Assembly: GCA_021772835.1 (NCBI GenBank) | Contig: JAJFLE010000041.1 | Span: forward strand, 1 to 64,000 | Origin: Mariprofundus sp. | GTDB taxonomy: Bacteria; Pseudomonadota; Zetaproteobacteria; Mariprofundales; Mariprofundaceae | Reading direction: 5' to 3' | DNA length: 64,000 nucleotides | Shown here: positions 7,649-16,830 of the stretch, piece after piece | How positions within the stretch are numbered: the first letter of the stretch is position 1 | Layout: every line of letters begins with the position of its first letter | Position numbers and translations under genes: made by a program | The notes under the pieces: model-generated | Database searches by the model: none | Seen by the model: only the letters and a program-made list of their open reading frames with translations | Told to the model about the DNA's origin: nothing

Positions 7649-8866
7649 TCAGTGCAACAGATACAGGGTGCCGAGATTATTACGAACCAGCACGCCCTTC
7701 TTTGTTGCAACAGGGACACGATCAATACGACCAGTTAATTCAACACTGGCTTTGACCTTGCCATTTTCAGTTAAACGAAAAACTTTACCATGTTCATTGG
7801 CAACCCAAAGGTCACCCTGCCACAGCACTGGCCCGGTAAGCTCATTTGTAGTTACTTGCTGTTTCCATAATGTTACACCATTTGCAGCATCAAGTGCGCT
7901 CACAGAGCCGGTTGAATCAGCAATGTACAGACGCTTGTTTTTTAACAATGCAGAAGATTTAATCGATATTGAGCGACTGTTCAGTGTACTCCCATCCTGC
8001 AAGGACAAAAAAGCTATGTCTCCCTGAAAAACGGGTACGACAAGCGTATCTTCATCACGACCGGACTCTTCAGCAGTCACAACTGTCGGTGCTGCAACCG
8101 GCACTTTCAGCTCACTGAGTATCGATGCGTTGTTATTGAGCAGCAACTGTCGCTTCCATAAGAAACCACCATGCTCAGCCTTTAATGCAACGACCTCACC
8201 ATTGGTCATGGCGGCGTAGACACGATTCTTGTGCACCACAGGAGACGGGCTTAAGTGCATGCTCAAACCACCATCGTTACCGGAATAGCTCCACAGCTTT
8301 TCTCCGGCAGCACTGAATCTGTACACTTGATTGTTAACAGTCTGAATGATGAAGCCACCGTCGATAGCTACCGGTGTGCCCACAAATGATGAGGATAGTT
8401 CAACCTTCCAGCTCACGACTGCCTTCTTAATATCAAGGCCATACAGGCCGCCTTCAACATCACCAACCACAACCAGACCATTGGATAACTGCAATGCGCC
8501 GGACTCACAGGCTGCCCCTAAGCCAATGCGGCCCAGTTCAGTTCCATCTGCGCTATAAATCCTGACTCTCTTATCCTGAGCACCAGCTACAATCTTCTCC
8601 GCACTACCCGTTTGATAGATCAGAGGTAAACTAAAACCAGGTACACTGGCAGGCATGCGTTGGTCTAAATCCGTTCGCCACACAGTGGATATACCGCCAA
8701 GATTACTTTCAATGAATGCCGGTGCTGCAATTTCAGCCTCTGTACTACCACTCTTTTGAGAGGATTCATCACCCCCAAACCATGAGCTGGTACTTGAACA
8801 GGCTGTCAATGAAAGCGAACACAATATGATCGACAGTGTTTGTTTCCAATTCACACATTTTCCCAT
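7649..8866 (-). CDS. bamB: Outer-membrane assembly lipoprotein BamB
   Basis: BamB is a beta-propeller lipoprotein of the BAM complex that inserts outer-membrane proteins. The 405-residue product has a lipoprotein signal ending at LSLTACSS (Cys near residue 23). It then shows PQQ-like propeller repeats, for example GLYGLDIKKAVVSWKVELSS, GEVVALKAEHGGFLWKRQLL and GSVSALDAANGVTLWKQQVT. The start codon shares a base with the yfgM stop (TGATG at 8864-8868). Length and position between yfgM and der agree with BamB and argue against a PQQ dehydrogenase. Confidence 0.95.
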   Translation of the reverse strand: MGKCVNWKQTLSIILCSLSLTACSSTSSWFGGDESSQKSGSTEAEIAAPAFIESNLGGISTVWRTDLDQRMPASVPGFSLPLIYQTGSAEKIVAGAQDKRVRIYSADGTELGRIGLGAACESGALQLSNGLVVVGDVEGGLYGLDIKKAVVSWKVELSSSFVGTPVAIDGGFIIQTVNNQVYRFSAAGEKLWSYSGNDGGLSMHLSPSPVVHKNRVYAAMTNGEVVALKAEHGGFLWKRQLLLNNNASILSELKVPVAAPTVVTAEESGRDEDTLVVPVFQGDIAFLSLQDGSTLNSRSISIKSSALLKNKRLYIADSTGSVSALDAANGVTLWKQQVTTNELTGPVLWQGDLWVANEHGKVFRLTENGKVKASVELTGRIDRVPVATKKGVLVRNNLGTLYLLH

Positions 8867-9516
8867 CAGGATATTTTCTGGGCTAGCAGGGATTCAATTT
8901 TCTGCTTCAGGTTATTATCGACAGATGGTGCATCCAGTGCCTGCTGCAAGTGCTGTTTCTTTTCTGCCTCACCGTCAGTTGCCTGAGCCATCAGATAATG
9001 GCGAAGCTGCTGGTACTGAGCACCAAACGGGGATCCCAACTGCAGCATAGCCGCGGCTTTATCTCCCTGCTCAATTTTCAGCGCAGCCAGATCAAGTCTG
9101 GCTTCCCATACCCATTCATCCATGGAGGCAGGATGCGCAATCAGTGCCATTAAATGCGCTTCACGGTTGGCTGCATCCAGATTTGCCAGCTGCATCAGAG
9201 CCAATGCCGCATAGGAACCTGAGCCAAAATTTTTGATAACGCTTTCCATCAACGCCGTCTTTTGCGTCTTATCAGCAGCTACAAGCGCTTCCTGGTATAA
9301 CGTCGCAGCAGTTGAACGCTGTACTTTATCATTTTCAATCCACAGACCGCTTGCAACCAACACGGCAATCAGGGCACCAGCAGCGATCATCAAAGTTTTT
9401 GTATTGTTCTCGACCCACTCCACCCATTTTGCAGAGCGCATCTCGCGTTTCAGTCCTTCCATTTCTGCTTCAAAAGCAGACTGATGTTCTTCGTTCACTG
9501 GAGTTTTTTCAGTCAT
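8866..9516 (-). CDS. yfgM: YfgM-like membrane-anchored TPR protein
   Basis: A 216-residue ancillary SecYEG/BamB-associated protein. It has a cytoplasmic N-terminus, one membrane helix (TLMIAAGALIAVLVASGLWI, about residues 41-60) and a periplasmic helical repeat domain (SYAALALMQLANLDAANREA). This is the YfgM (UPF0070) architecture. It is the first gene of the yfgM-bamB-der-ratA-rnfH run and is coupled to bamB by a one-base overlap. In E. coli hisS precedes yfgM; here it does not, and a 218-base gap with two palindromes separates it from the permease gene upstream. Confidence 0.9.
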   Translation of the reverse strand: MTEKTPVNEEHQSAFEAEMEGLKREMRSAKWVEWVENNTKTLMIAAGALIAVLVASGLWIENDKVQRSTAATLYQEALVAADKTQKTALMESVIKNFGSGSYAALALMQLANLDAANREAHLMALIAHPASMDEWVWEARLDLAALKIEQGDKAAAMLQLGSPFGAQYQQLRHYLMAQATDGEAEKKQHLQQALDAPSVDNNLKQKIESLLAQKIS

Positions 9517-9634
9517 TCAATCATCCCCGCTCTATATCGATGCATCATTGGCGTACGGCCATGCATATGCAAAGCTGCTGCACCCTAAAAGGCACCCTGC
9601 TGCTGTCAATCAGCTATCGCAGCTTAATAAGATG

Positions 9635-9690
9635 CTGAATAATTGCACCCTGCAATTATTCAGGGCGTAAAAGTAATTACTTTCGCGCCC
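9635..9690. repeat. Two adjacent palindromes in the perM-yfgM gap
   Basis: First palindrome: CTGAATAATTGCA (9635-9647), loop CCC, TGCAATTATTCAG (9651-9663), a perfect 13-bp stem with a three-base loop. Second, sharing its first base with it: GGGCG at 9663-9667 pairs with CGCCC at 9686-9690 around a central AGTAATTACT, with two mismatches in the flanks. They lie downstream of the permease gene and upstream of yfgM, both on the minus strand. Neither has a clear T tract, so a classical terminator is doubtful. They could be paired operators, a bidirectional attenuator or a small palindromic repeat. Confidence 0.75.
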
Positions 9691-9734
9691 AATTTCTCAC
9701 CCCGTCCATGGGCTGTGTGGTAACGTCGAATATA

Positions 9735-10802
9735 TCAGAGTTCTCTTACTGAAACCTGACGCCGCTCTAGCACGATAGAAACCACACTTTTCACCAGTGC
9801 CGCCATAGGGATAGCAATGATCACACCGATGATGCCCCACAGAGCGCCAAATATCAGAATAGCCACTATAATGGCTATCGGATGTAAGTTCACAATTTCA
9901 GAAAATAGCCATGGTACAATCACATTGGCATCAATCGCCTGCACAATGCCATAGGCCAGAAGACTGTATGCCATGGTATCTGTCCAACCCCACTGGAAAA
10001 ATGACAGTAAAATGACCGGAATCGTAACCACAGCAGCGCCGACAAACGGAATCCACACCGATATGCCCGTTAACACGCCGAGTAGCAGAGCATATTCGTG
10101 ACCCATCCACCAGAACACCAGCCACATGGCGATGCCGACAATAAAGGCCTCCCAGAACTTGCCACGGATATAGTTACCGATCTGGATATCCAGTTCCAGC
10201 CAGACGCGTTGCAACAGAGATCGTTCCGATGGTAAAAACTGTTGACCCCAAGCAATGATTTTTTCCTTATCCTTGAGAAAAAAGAATACCATAACCGGCA
10301 CCAGAACCGCATAAACCAGTAACGTGATCATGCCCGGAATGGATGCAATTGAAAATGATAGCAGCGCACCACCCCACTCTTGAAGCTGGGCAGCAGTCGC
10401 GGCAATGATTTTCTGCACGTATGCCGGATTGATCCATTCGGCATGGTTGGCCTGCAACTGTTGCAGCGTCTCACGGATCGACTGCACATACTGCGGCGCA
10501 CGTAAAACCAGACGCCCTATCTGCTCGGTCAACAAGGGTAGAATTGTCAGCAGCGTAAACAGCAACATCAACATGGCACCACCACCGGTCAGGGCAATGG
10601 CCAGCAAACGTGAACACTTGCAACGCAGCAACAGGTTGATAATGCCATCGAACACATATGCCAGCGCTATGGCCAGCAATACCGGAGCAAGAATGTGCCC
10701 CAGCAGGATAAGAAGAATAAAAATTACCAGCAGCGAGCCTAGCAGCATCACCAGTTCAGTGTCTGCCAGGCGCTTAAACAGCCACTCTTTTAAGACGGAC
10801 AT
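9735..10802 (-). CDS. PerM / AI-2E family permease
   Basis: A polytopic inner-membrane protein of about 355 residues in the PF01594 (AI-2E exporter-like, PerM) family. N-terminal paired helices (VMLLGSLLVIFILLILLGHI and LAPVLLAIALAYVFDGIINL) precede a soluble middle region. The typical C-terminal helices follow (FVGAAVVTIPVILLSFF, IVAILIFGALWGIIGVIIAI, PMAALVKSVVSIVLERR). I use the ATG at 10802 (MSVLKEWLF) because it matches the family N-terminus and overlaps the DUF4149 gene by 13 bases; an earlier in-frame ATG at 10895 would run deep into that gene. Substrates of this family are mostly unknown. Confidence 0.85.
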   Translation of the reverse strand: MSVLKEWLFKRLADTELVMLLGSLLVIFILLILLGHILAPVLLAIALAYVFDGIINLLLRCKCSRLLAIALTGGGAMLMLLFTLLTILPLLTEQIGRLVLRAPQYVQSIRETLQQLQANHAEWINPAYVQKIIAATAAQLQEWGGALLSFSIASIPGMITLLVYAVLVPVMVFFFLKDKEKIIAWGQQFLPSERSLLQRVWLELDIQIGNYIRGKFWEAFIVGIAMWLVFWWMGHEYALLLGVLTGISVWIPFVGAAVVTIPVILLSFFQWGWTDTMAYSLLAYGIVQAIDANVIVPWLFSEIVNLHPIAIIVAILIFGALWGIIGVIIAIPMAALVKSVVSIVLERRQVSVREL

Positions 10803-11284
10803 GACTCGCGTGAGGCTGACCGCCCTCCCAGCGCAACCAATGCCGCAGCAGAAATCGCCGAAAACAGGTGAATCACTGCACTCACGCCATGCCATATACC
10901 AAACAATTTCCGCTGTGGATCATCGTCTGCAACCTGATCCATCGGGCCTATCTGTGCTTTCAGATCAGCCAACAAAGGCGACACACCGTATTCATTGCCG
11001 ACAATCAGGGCGGCAAGCAGTAACAGCAAAGACCAGCGTAAACGCCCGATCAAAGCACCGCTTTTCTGCATCCTCAGCCAGAACACCATTACCGCAGCAG
11101 TCAGAAAGATCAATCCCATGTTTGCCATATGAAAGATGTCTCCGGCCAGGGAACCCGCCAGAGAGATGCTGCCAGCTTTGGCAAACAGTACGGGTGCCAC
11201 TACGTAACCCGGCACCACTAGCAAACCCAGCATCAGCGCCAGGCAAAGGCGCACTGCGCCAATACGAATGCAATCAACTCTCAT
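10790..11284 (-). CDS. DUF4149 family membrane protein
   Basis: About 164 residues with four predicted membrane helices: LCLALMLGLLVVPGYVVAPV, MGLIFLTAAVMVFWL, LLLLLAALIVGNEYGV and a C-terminal one after FGIWHGVSAVIH. The pattern (PV-LFA early, a loop ending in FGIWHG(V/I)S) is typical of DUF4149, which has no known function. I prefer the ATG at 11284 because it forms an ATGA overlap with the stop of the small ORF upstream (11281-11284). The alternative start at 11299 is also possible. It overlaps the permease gene downstream, so greA, the small ORF, this gene and perM are probably co-transcribed. Confidence 0.8.
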   Translation of the reverse strand: MRVDCIRIGAVRLCLALMLGLLVVPGYVVAPVLFAKAGSISLAGSLAGDIFHMANMGLIFLTAAVMVFWLRMQKSGALIGRLRWSLLLLLAALIVGNEYGVSPLLADLKAQIGPMDQVADDDPQRKLFGIWHGVSAVIHLFSAISAAALVALGGRSASRESCPS

Positions 11285-11400
11285 TTCAGTGCCATACACA
11301 TCATAATATCTCCCTCTACCGCACCACAGGAGGTGCAGCAGCGGGTGAAGCCCGTGGGCAAGGGCAGGCTTACCGAAGCAGCATCAAACAATTTAGACAT
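11281..11400 (-). CDS. Possible 39-residue Cys-rich small protein between greA and the DUF4149 gene
   Basis: The reading frame starts with an ATG that overlaps the end of greA by eight bases (ATGTCTAA, 11393-11400). It ends with a TGA that overlaps the ATG of the next gene (ATGA at 11281-11284). The product begins MSKLFDAASVSLPLPTG and contains FTRCCTSCGAVEGD, a CCxxC cluster that might bind a metal, then a Met-rich tail. Overlaps at both ends make this frame the natural bridge for translational coupling. No obvious Shine-Dalgarno sequence of its own is seen inside greA. I do not recognise a family. It may only serve to carry ribosomes into the DUF4149 gene. Confidence 0.5.
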   Translation of the reverse strand: MSKLFDAASVSLPLPTGFTRCCTSCGAVEGDIMMCMALK

Positions 11401-11866
11401 AGTCAATGGATTGAACTTCATACTCGCGTTCACCACCAGGAGCCTGAACCACAGCAACATCACCCTCTTCCTTGCCAATCAGCGAACGGGCAATCGGCGA
11501 CGTAATCGAAACTTTTCCCTTTTCGATATCTGCTTCGTCAATACCGACTATCTGGTATGTAATTTCTGTACCTTCATTCATATCGATCAGTTCCACTGTA
11601 GCGCCGAAAACAATCTTCTCCGCGGTAATGGTTGAAGGATCAATAACATGAGCACGTGCCAGACTATCTTCTATATTTGATACACGAGCCTCATTCATGC
11701 CCTGCTCTTCCTTGGCTGCATGGTATTCGGCATTTTCAGAAAGGTCGCCATGCGCGCGCGCTTCTTCGATCGCAGAAACAATCTTATGACGCTTCTCTCC
11801 TTTCAGATATGCAAGCAACTTACGCAGATCTTCTGCGCCTTGCTTTGTCATTGGAACACGTTCCAT
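11393..11866 (-). CDS. greA: Transcription elongation factor GreA
   Basis: GreA rescues backtracked RNA polymerase by stimulating transcript cleavage. The 157-residue length is standard. The N-terminal coiled coil carries the conserved acidic tip (AIEEARAHGDLSENAEYHAA, with D and E at the tip). The C-terminal FKBP-like domain ends with ITSPIARSLIGKEEGDVAVV. The gene starts six bases after the carB stop region, and its end overlaps the small ORF. CarB-GreA adjacency is common in proteobacteria. Confidence 0.97.
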   Translation of the reverse strand: MERVPMTKQGAEDLRKLLAYLKGEKRHKIVSAIEEARAHGDLSENAEYHAAKEEQGMNEARVSNIEDSLARAHVIDPSTITAEKIVFGATVELIDMNEGTEITYQIVGIDEADIEKGKVSITSPIARSLIGKEEGDVAVVQAPGGEREYEVQSIDYV

Positions 11867-11872
11867 GCTTTT

Positions 11873-14800
11873 TTACCCCTTATGGTATTCTTGAATACTT
11901 TTAACGGCTGTAACATCCGAGTGACCAGCAATAGCCTGAGCCGCAGCAAGCCCTCCTGCCATGGTTGTGTAATAAGCTATACCGCGCTGCAGTGTGGCCT
12001 GGCGAATGGATTTGGAATCCCTGATCGCCTGCTCACCCTCGGTGGTATTAATAATCAGGTTCACTTCATCATTGAGCAAACGGTCCACAATGTGCGGGCG
12101 CACTCCATCGGTCACTTTGGCAACCTTCTCTGCCGCTATACCGGCTTCAGCCAGTGCTTTAAACGTACCACTGGTCGCCAACAGCTCAAATCCAGCGCCC
12201 TTCAACACACGTGCAATGTTAACTGCATCATTCTTATCGCATTCGCGAACCGAAATGAATGCACAGCCAGATTCAGGTAATCGCACACCAGCGCCCAGCT
12301 GCGCCTTGGAGAAGGCAGCGGTAAAGCTGGTTGCAATCCCCATCACTTCGCCTGTGGATTTCATTTCCGGGCTCAACAATGGGTCCACACCACGGAATTT
12401 CACAAACGGGAACACCGCCTCTTTCACCGCACGGAAGTCTTTTGGCTGTGGAATCTCATCGATCCCTTGCTCATCGAGAGTTTGACCCGCCATGATACGC
12501 GCAGCAATCTTGGCCAGCGGCTTGCCGGTTGCCTTGGAAACAAACGGTACTGTACGCGATGCACGTGGATTCACTTCCAGCACATAAATCGTTTCGCCCT
12601 GAATGGCGAACTGGATATTCAGCAGTCCTTTCACATTCAGTGCCAGCCCCAGTGCTTCAGTTTGGCGGGTGACTTCTGCAATGATTTCATCGGAGATGGA
12701 GTGTGGAGGCATACAGCAAGCCGAATCACCTGAATGTACACCAGCCTCTTCGATATGCTCCATAATGCCACCGATCACGACACGTGTACCATCGGATAGC
12801 GCGTCAACATCCAGCTCAATGGCCTGATTTAGAAAGCGATCTAGCAACACAGGGTGATCGGGCGATGCCTGCACTGCCTCTTTCATATAACGCAGCAATC
12901 CCTTCTCATTGTGTACGATCTGCATAGCACGGCCGCCGAGCACATAGGACGGGCGCACGACAACCGGGTAACCGATTTCATTGGCGACCTGAACTGCTTC
13001 TTCGGTGGAACGGGCTGTACCATTCTCAGGCTGTTTCAAGCCAAGCTCATGCAGCAGCTTTTGGAAGCGCTCGCGATCCTCTGCAAGGTCGATCATGTCC
13101 GGGCTGGTGCCTATAATTGGCACACCGGCAGCCTCCAGAGACTCGGCCAGTTTCAGCGGTGTCTGACCACCAAACTGCACGATTACGCCATAAGGTTTTT
13201 CGACATCAACAATGGCCATCACATCTTCAAAGGTAAGCGGCTCAAAATAGAGACGGTCGGATGTGTCATAATCAGTGGACACGGTTTCAGGGTTGCAGTT
13301 GACCATGATGGTTTCATAACCATCATCAGACAGTGCGAATGCAGCATGCACACAGCAATAGTCGAATTCGATGCCCTGGCCGATTCGGTTCGGGCCACCA
13401 CCAAGCACCATGATCTTCTTCGCATCAGTCGGACGCGCTTCACACTCATCTTCATATGTAGAATAGAGATACGGGGTATGTGCTTCAAATTCCGCAGCAC
13501 AGGTATCGACGCGTTTGAATACAGGGTTCACACCTGCAGCCTTGCGTGCTTTGCGCACACTCAATTCATCAGTTACGAGCAATTCAGCCAGACGCAGATC
13601 AGAAAGCCCTTCGCGTTTGGCTTCGCGCCAATCTTCTGCGCTCAGCGATGAAACATCACGACCACACAGGGTGGCTTCCAGCAGAATCACGACAGTGATT
13701 TCACGGATAAACCACGGATCAATGTGGGTCACTTCAAAAACGCGTTCTTCAGACCAGCCAGCGCGCAGCGCTTCACCAATCCACCACAACCGCTCCGCAC
13801 CTGGAACTGCAAGCATCTCCTGCAGGAACTGTTCTTCTTCCACATCATCCGGAATAGTTTTATCGAAACCGCAGGAACCTGTCTCCAGACCGCGCATCGC
13901 TTTACCCAGTGATTCAGTAAAACTACGACCAATGGCCATCACCTCACCCACTGACTTCATCTGTGTAGTCAGGCGTGTATCGGCACCGGGGAATTTTTCA
14001 AAGGCAAAACGCGGCAGCTTGGTGACCACATAATCAATGCTAGGCTCAAATGCAGCCCATGTTTCACCGGTAATATCATTACGGATTTCATCAAGCGTGT
14101 AACCTACAGCAAGCTTGGCAGCAATTTTGGCAATCGGGAAACCGGTTGCTTTGGAAGCCAATGCAGATGAGCGGGATACACGCGGATTCATTTCGATGAC
14201 GATCAGGCGTCCGTTTTTCGGGTTCACCGCAAACTGAACATTGGAGCCACCTGTTTCCACACCGATCTCACGCAGGATCGCGATCGAGGCATCGCGCATG
14301 CGCTGATATTCCTTGTCGGTCAGTGTCTGAGCAGGGGCTACGGTAATCGAGTCGCCGGTATGTACACCCATTGCATCAAAGTTTTCAATCGAGCAGATGA
14401 TGACGCAGTTATCCGCATGATCGCGCATCACTTCCATCTCGTACTCTTTCCAGCCGATAATCGACTCTTCAATCAGAATCTCATCGGTAGGTGATGCATC
14501 AAGGCCGGAGGCCGCTATCTGTTCAAACTCGTCGGGATTATAAGCAATGCCACCGCCGGAACCGCCGAGGGTGAAGGATGGGCGAATAATGATGGGATAA
14601 CCGATATCGGCGGCAATCGTGCGTGCCTCTTCCATGGAGTGACCAAACCCGCCACGTGCCATTTCCAGACCGATATGATCCATGGCGCGTTTAAAACGTT
14701 CACGGTCTTCTGCCTTATCAATGGCATCGGGCTGTGCACCGATCAGATGCACATTAAATTTTTCCAGAACACCGTGTTTATTCAGAGAAAGTGCGCAGTT

Positions 14801-15088
14801 TAGCGCAGTCTGACCACCCATGGTCGGTAGAATCGCATCGGGGCGCTCTTTTTCGATGATTTTGGCTACAACTTCCCAGGTTACCGGCTCAATATAAGTC
14901 GCATCAGCAAACTCGGGGTCGGTCATAATCGTTGCCGGGTTGGAGTTGACCAGGATGACCCGGAACCCCTCTTCCTTCAGCGCTTTACAGGCCTGAACAC
15001 CTGAGTAATCAAACTCACAGGCCTGCCCGATGACAATGGGCCCTGCTCCTAAAATCATGATTGATTGAATATCACTACGACGTGGCAT
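11873..15088 (-). CDS. carB: Carbamoyl-phosphate synthase large subunit
   Basis: At 1071 residues it matches CarB length. The subunit makes carbamoyl phosphate from bicarbonate, ammonia and two ATP for arginine and pyrimidine synthesis. Two homologous ATP-grasp halves are visible: the first opens [20 protein letters not shown] and has [14 protein letters not shown], the second opens [19 protein letters not shown] and has [14 protein letters not shown]. The C-terminal MGS-like allosteric domain (from about residue 935) reads [20 protein letters not shown] and later [12 protein letters not shown]. The glutaminase subunit carA is not in the window; 86 bases upstream is an EAL-domain remnant instead. 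Confidence 0.98.
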   Translation of the reverse strand: MPRRSDIQSIMILGAGPIVIGQACEFDYSGVQACKALKEEGFRVILVNSNPATIMTDPEFADATYIEPVTWEVVAKIIEKERPDAILPTMGGQTALNCALSLNKHGVLEKFNVHLIGAQPDAIDKAEDRERFKRAMDHIGLEMARGGFGHSMEEARTIAADIGYPIIIRPSFTLGGSGGGIAYNPDEFEQIAASGLDASPTDEILIEESIIGWKEYEMEVMRDHADNCVIICSIENFDAMGVHTGDSITVAPAQTLTDKEYQRMRDASIAILREIGVETGGSNVQFAVNPKNGRLIVIEMNPRVSRSSALASKATGFPIAKIAAKLAVGYTLDEIRNDITGETWAAFEPSIDYVVTKLPRFAFEKFPGADTRLTTQMKSVGEVMAIGRSFTESLGKAMRGLETGSCGFDKTIPDDVEEEQFLQEMLAVPGAERLWWIGEALRAGWSEERVFEVTHIDPWFIREITVVILLEATLCGRDVSSLSAEDWREAKREGLSDLRLAELLVTDELSVRKARKAAGVNPVFKRVDTCAAEFEAHTPYLYSTYEDECEARPTDAKKIMVLGGGPNRIGQGIEFDYCCVHAAFALSDDGYETIMVNCNPETVSTDYDTSDRLYFEPLTFEDVMAIVDVEKPYGVIVQFGGQTPLKLAESLEAAGVPIIGTSPDMIDLAEDRERFQKLLHELGLKQPENGTARSTEEAVQVANEIGYPVVVRPSYVLGGRAMQIVHNEKGLLRYMKEAVQASPDHPVLLDRFLNQAIELDVDALSDGTRVVIGGIMEHIEEAGVHSGDSACCMPPHSISDEIIAEVTRQTEALGLALNVKGLLNIQFAIQGETIYVLEVNPRASRTVPFVSKATGKPLAKIAARIMAGQTLDEQGIDEIPQPKDFRAVKEAVFPFVKFRGVDPLLSPEMKSTGEVMGIATSFTAAFSKAQLGAGVRLPESGCAFISVRECDKNDAVNIARVLKGAGFELLATSGTFKALAEAGIAAEKVAKVTDGVRPHIVDRLLNDEVNLIINTTEGEQAIRDSKSIRQATLQRGIAYYTTMAGGLAAAQAIAGHSDVTAVKSIQEYHKG

Positions 15089-15174
15089 GCGCTTTACTCA
15101 CTCCTTGAACGGATGATTCGGTTCCAGACACAGAAAACGGGTAAGTTGGTGACTCACCCGTCAGTTCGCCAACC

Positions 15175-15483
15175 CTAGCGTGACGAAGCTATGGGGAAAA
15201 GGTGCAAGGTGATAGTCCGCATGACAATTGCTTCATATGCTGTAAAACAGTCCGCCAAAGCGTCCTGAAGCTTCGCACCATCCGACAAGTTATTTGCCAC
15301 ACATGGGTTTACTAATATCCAATAACCCTGAGTGATATCACAACCGCAATCTCCTGAAAACTGCAATATTTCAAATTGATCAACGCCTTCGGCTACAAGT
15401 CTCGTGTCAAACGCATGCGCTAACATAATAATTGCACGAAGCAGCTTCTGGTTATCCGGCTGATTGGCCAGTCCAAACATAAA
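15175..15483 (-). pseudogene. C-terminal remnant of an EAL domain (c-di-GMP phosphodiesterase)
   Basis: An open frame encodes the last third of an EAL domain: FMFGLANQPDNQKLLRAIIM, LAHAFDTRLVAEGVDQFEIL and CGCDITQGYWILVNPC. These match the family patterns …RAIIALAHSLGLKVVAEGVE… and …LGCDEVQGYLFSRP…. Everything upstream, including the EAL motif and most metal ligands, is missing, because the frame runs straight into the glycosyltransferase gene that ends at 15518. No suitable start or ribosome site is visible. The tail after residue LVNPC is ordinary sequence without a recognised domain. The fragment cannot be catalytic. Confidence 0.75.
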
Positions 15484-15517
15484 GTTGCCAGAGCAAAAAA
15501 TGCTGCCGAAAAGCTTT

Positions 15518-16141
15518 TTAAAGCGGGCAGTTCCATCCCGATTCAATCGCACGCTGAACATCCGCCGGAAAATCCACATCAAAACTGATATTCAGCAACC
15601 TTGATGAAAGGTTTAACCTGTGGATATTGGCCATAGTCTGCTCCAGAACTTGCGGTGTAGACCAGACTACGCCCTCAAATATCGGATACGCAGCAGACAT
15701 GGCCACCAGGTCATAACCACCGTCTTCCACAGGGCCGAGCACAGTATCGTTGTCCCGCAACGCTATCACCGCTTCAAGCAGCCTTTCATCCAGCATATGC
15801 GGAGAATCGGTTCCGACCACCACTACTGCATCCAACCCCTCGCAAAAGGCCATCCCGATCAACTTCTGCATGCGATCACCAAGCTCCCCCTCACCCTGAG
15901 CTGCCACCGGCAAATCAAATGATGAAAAAAAGGCATGTTCGGGGTCATCGGCAGCAATCACCACATCATCGAACAGTCGCTTTGCCCGTTCTATGACCGT
16001 GCAAGCCATGGCCGCATGCAACTCAGCCGCTCTTAAGGCAGAAAATCCACTCGTCAATCGAGTTTTAACGTTGCCAGCTACGGGAGCTTTGCACATCACC
16101 ACGATCCTAACATCTGTGACCCGGATAGCTGGATTTTTCAT
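15518..16141 (-). CDS. DUF2064 / TIGR04282-type nucleotidyl- or glycosyltransferase
   Basis: A 207-residue protein of the TIGR04282 (DUF2064) family. The N-terminus IVVMCKAPVAGNVKTRLTSG carries the K-P-G-KTRL pattern. Then come the acidic site VVVVGTDSPHMLDERLLEAV and LGPVEDGGYDLVAMSAAYPI. This GT-A-like fold is often called an arsenosugar biosynthesis protein from its occurrence next to ArsM-type genes, but no arsenic methyltransferase is present here. The ATG at 16141 forms a TGATG overlap with the preceding gene and fixes the start; upstream in-frame codons are antisense to that gene's end. Function in this genome is open. Confidence 0.82.
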   Translation of the reverse strand: MKNPAIRVTDVRIVVMCKAPVAGNVKTRLTSGFSALRAAELHAAMACTVIERAKRLFDDVVIAADDPEHAFFSSFDLPVAAQGEGELGDRMQKLIGMAFCEGLDAVVVVGTDSPHMLDERLLEAVIALRDNDTVLGPVEDGGYDLVAMSAAYPIFEGVVWSTPQVLEQTMANIHRLNLSSRLLNISFDVDFPADVQRAIESGWNCPL

Positions 16142-16830
16142 CAGCGTGAGCTCCTGTACATCAGCGCAAGTCTGTCGGCAGGCATGCCCATCCAGTACAA
16201 CAGCCGCATTTTCCACATCAGTAATACGGTTCTCATAATGCCATATTGCTCCCAACGACGGGAGCTGGTGATCACCTTTTCATTCAAACAGGCCGTCTCA
16301 CCTTCTCTCTTGAGAAGCTTTGAAAACGCCACATCTTCCATCAAAGGTAAATCCGGAAATCCTCTCAATTTTTCAAACACTGAACGGCGAACAAACTGAC
16401 ACTGATCACCCGTGCTGATTCTGCTCAAGCGGGAGCGGACATTGATCATTCTCTCGATCACACGAAAAGCAGGATGCTTGCCAGATAGTGAAACATCAAA
16501 GCGCCCACCTACACATTCGGAGTCAATCATGGCCTTCTTAACCGCCAACAAATGAGATGAATCAATCGTTGTATCTGCATGAATAAACATAATAATATCA
16601 CTTTCACACAAGGCCGAACCGGCATTCATCTGCCGGGCTCTTCCGGCTTCAGCAGAGATCCAACGCAGACCCGATTCTGCCAACAACATCCGGCTGCCGT
16701 CAGTCGAACCACCATCGACAAAGATCAGTTCATCTGCACCGACCTGCGACAGACGCGAGAAAAGTTCAGGCAACTGCCTGCGCTCGTTGAACAGAGGTAC
16801 AACGACGGCGAAACTCAGTTCATCCTTCAA
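16141..16830 (-). CDS. TIGR04283 family GT2 glycosyltransferase
   Basis: A 229-residue family-2 glycosyltransferase. It starts FAVVVPLFNERRQLPELFSR and has ELIFVDGGSTDGSR, the DXD-like metal site IIMFIHADTTID and the late block RGFPDLPLMEDVAFSKLLKR with the ED acid. Length and motifs fit TIGR04283. It is coupled to the DUF2064 gene by TGATG at 16139-16143 and overlaps the ATP-grasp gene by 11 bases (16820-16830), so the three form one operon. TIGR04283 and TIGR04282 proteins commonly travel together. The acceptor is unknown. Confidence 0.85.
   Translation of the reverse strand: MKDELSFAVVVPLFNERRQLPELFSRLSQVGADELIFVDGGSTDGSRMLLAESGLRWISAEAGRARQMNAGSALCESDIIMFIHADTTIDSSHLLAVKKAMIDSECVGGRFDVSLSGKHPAFRVIERMINVRSRLSRISTGDQCQFVRRSVFEKLRGFPDLPLMEDVAFSKLLKREGETACLNEKVITSSRRWEQYGIMRTVLLMWKMRLLYWMGMPADRLALMYRSSR

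Noticed and set aside
10405-11505. 366-codon plus-strand frame across perM, DUF4149, the small ORF and greA
   Set aside because: It runs antisense to four real genes and its product is low-complexity basic text.
12854-13651. 265-codon plus-strand frame inside carB
   Set aside because: Antisense to carB, which is full length with all motifs.
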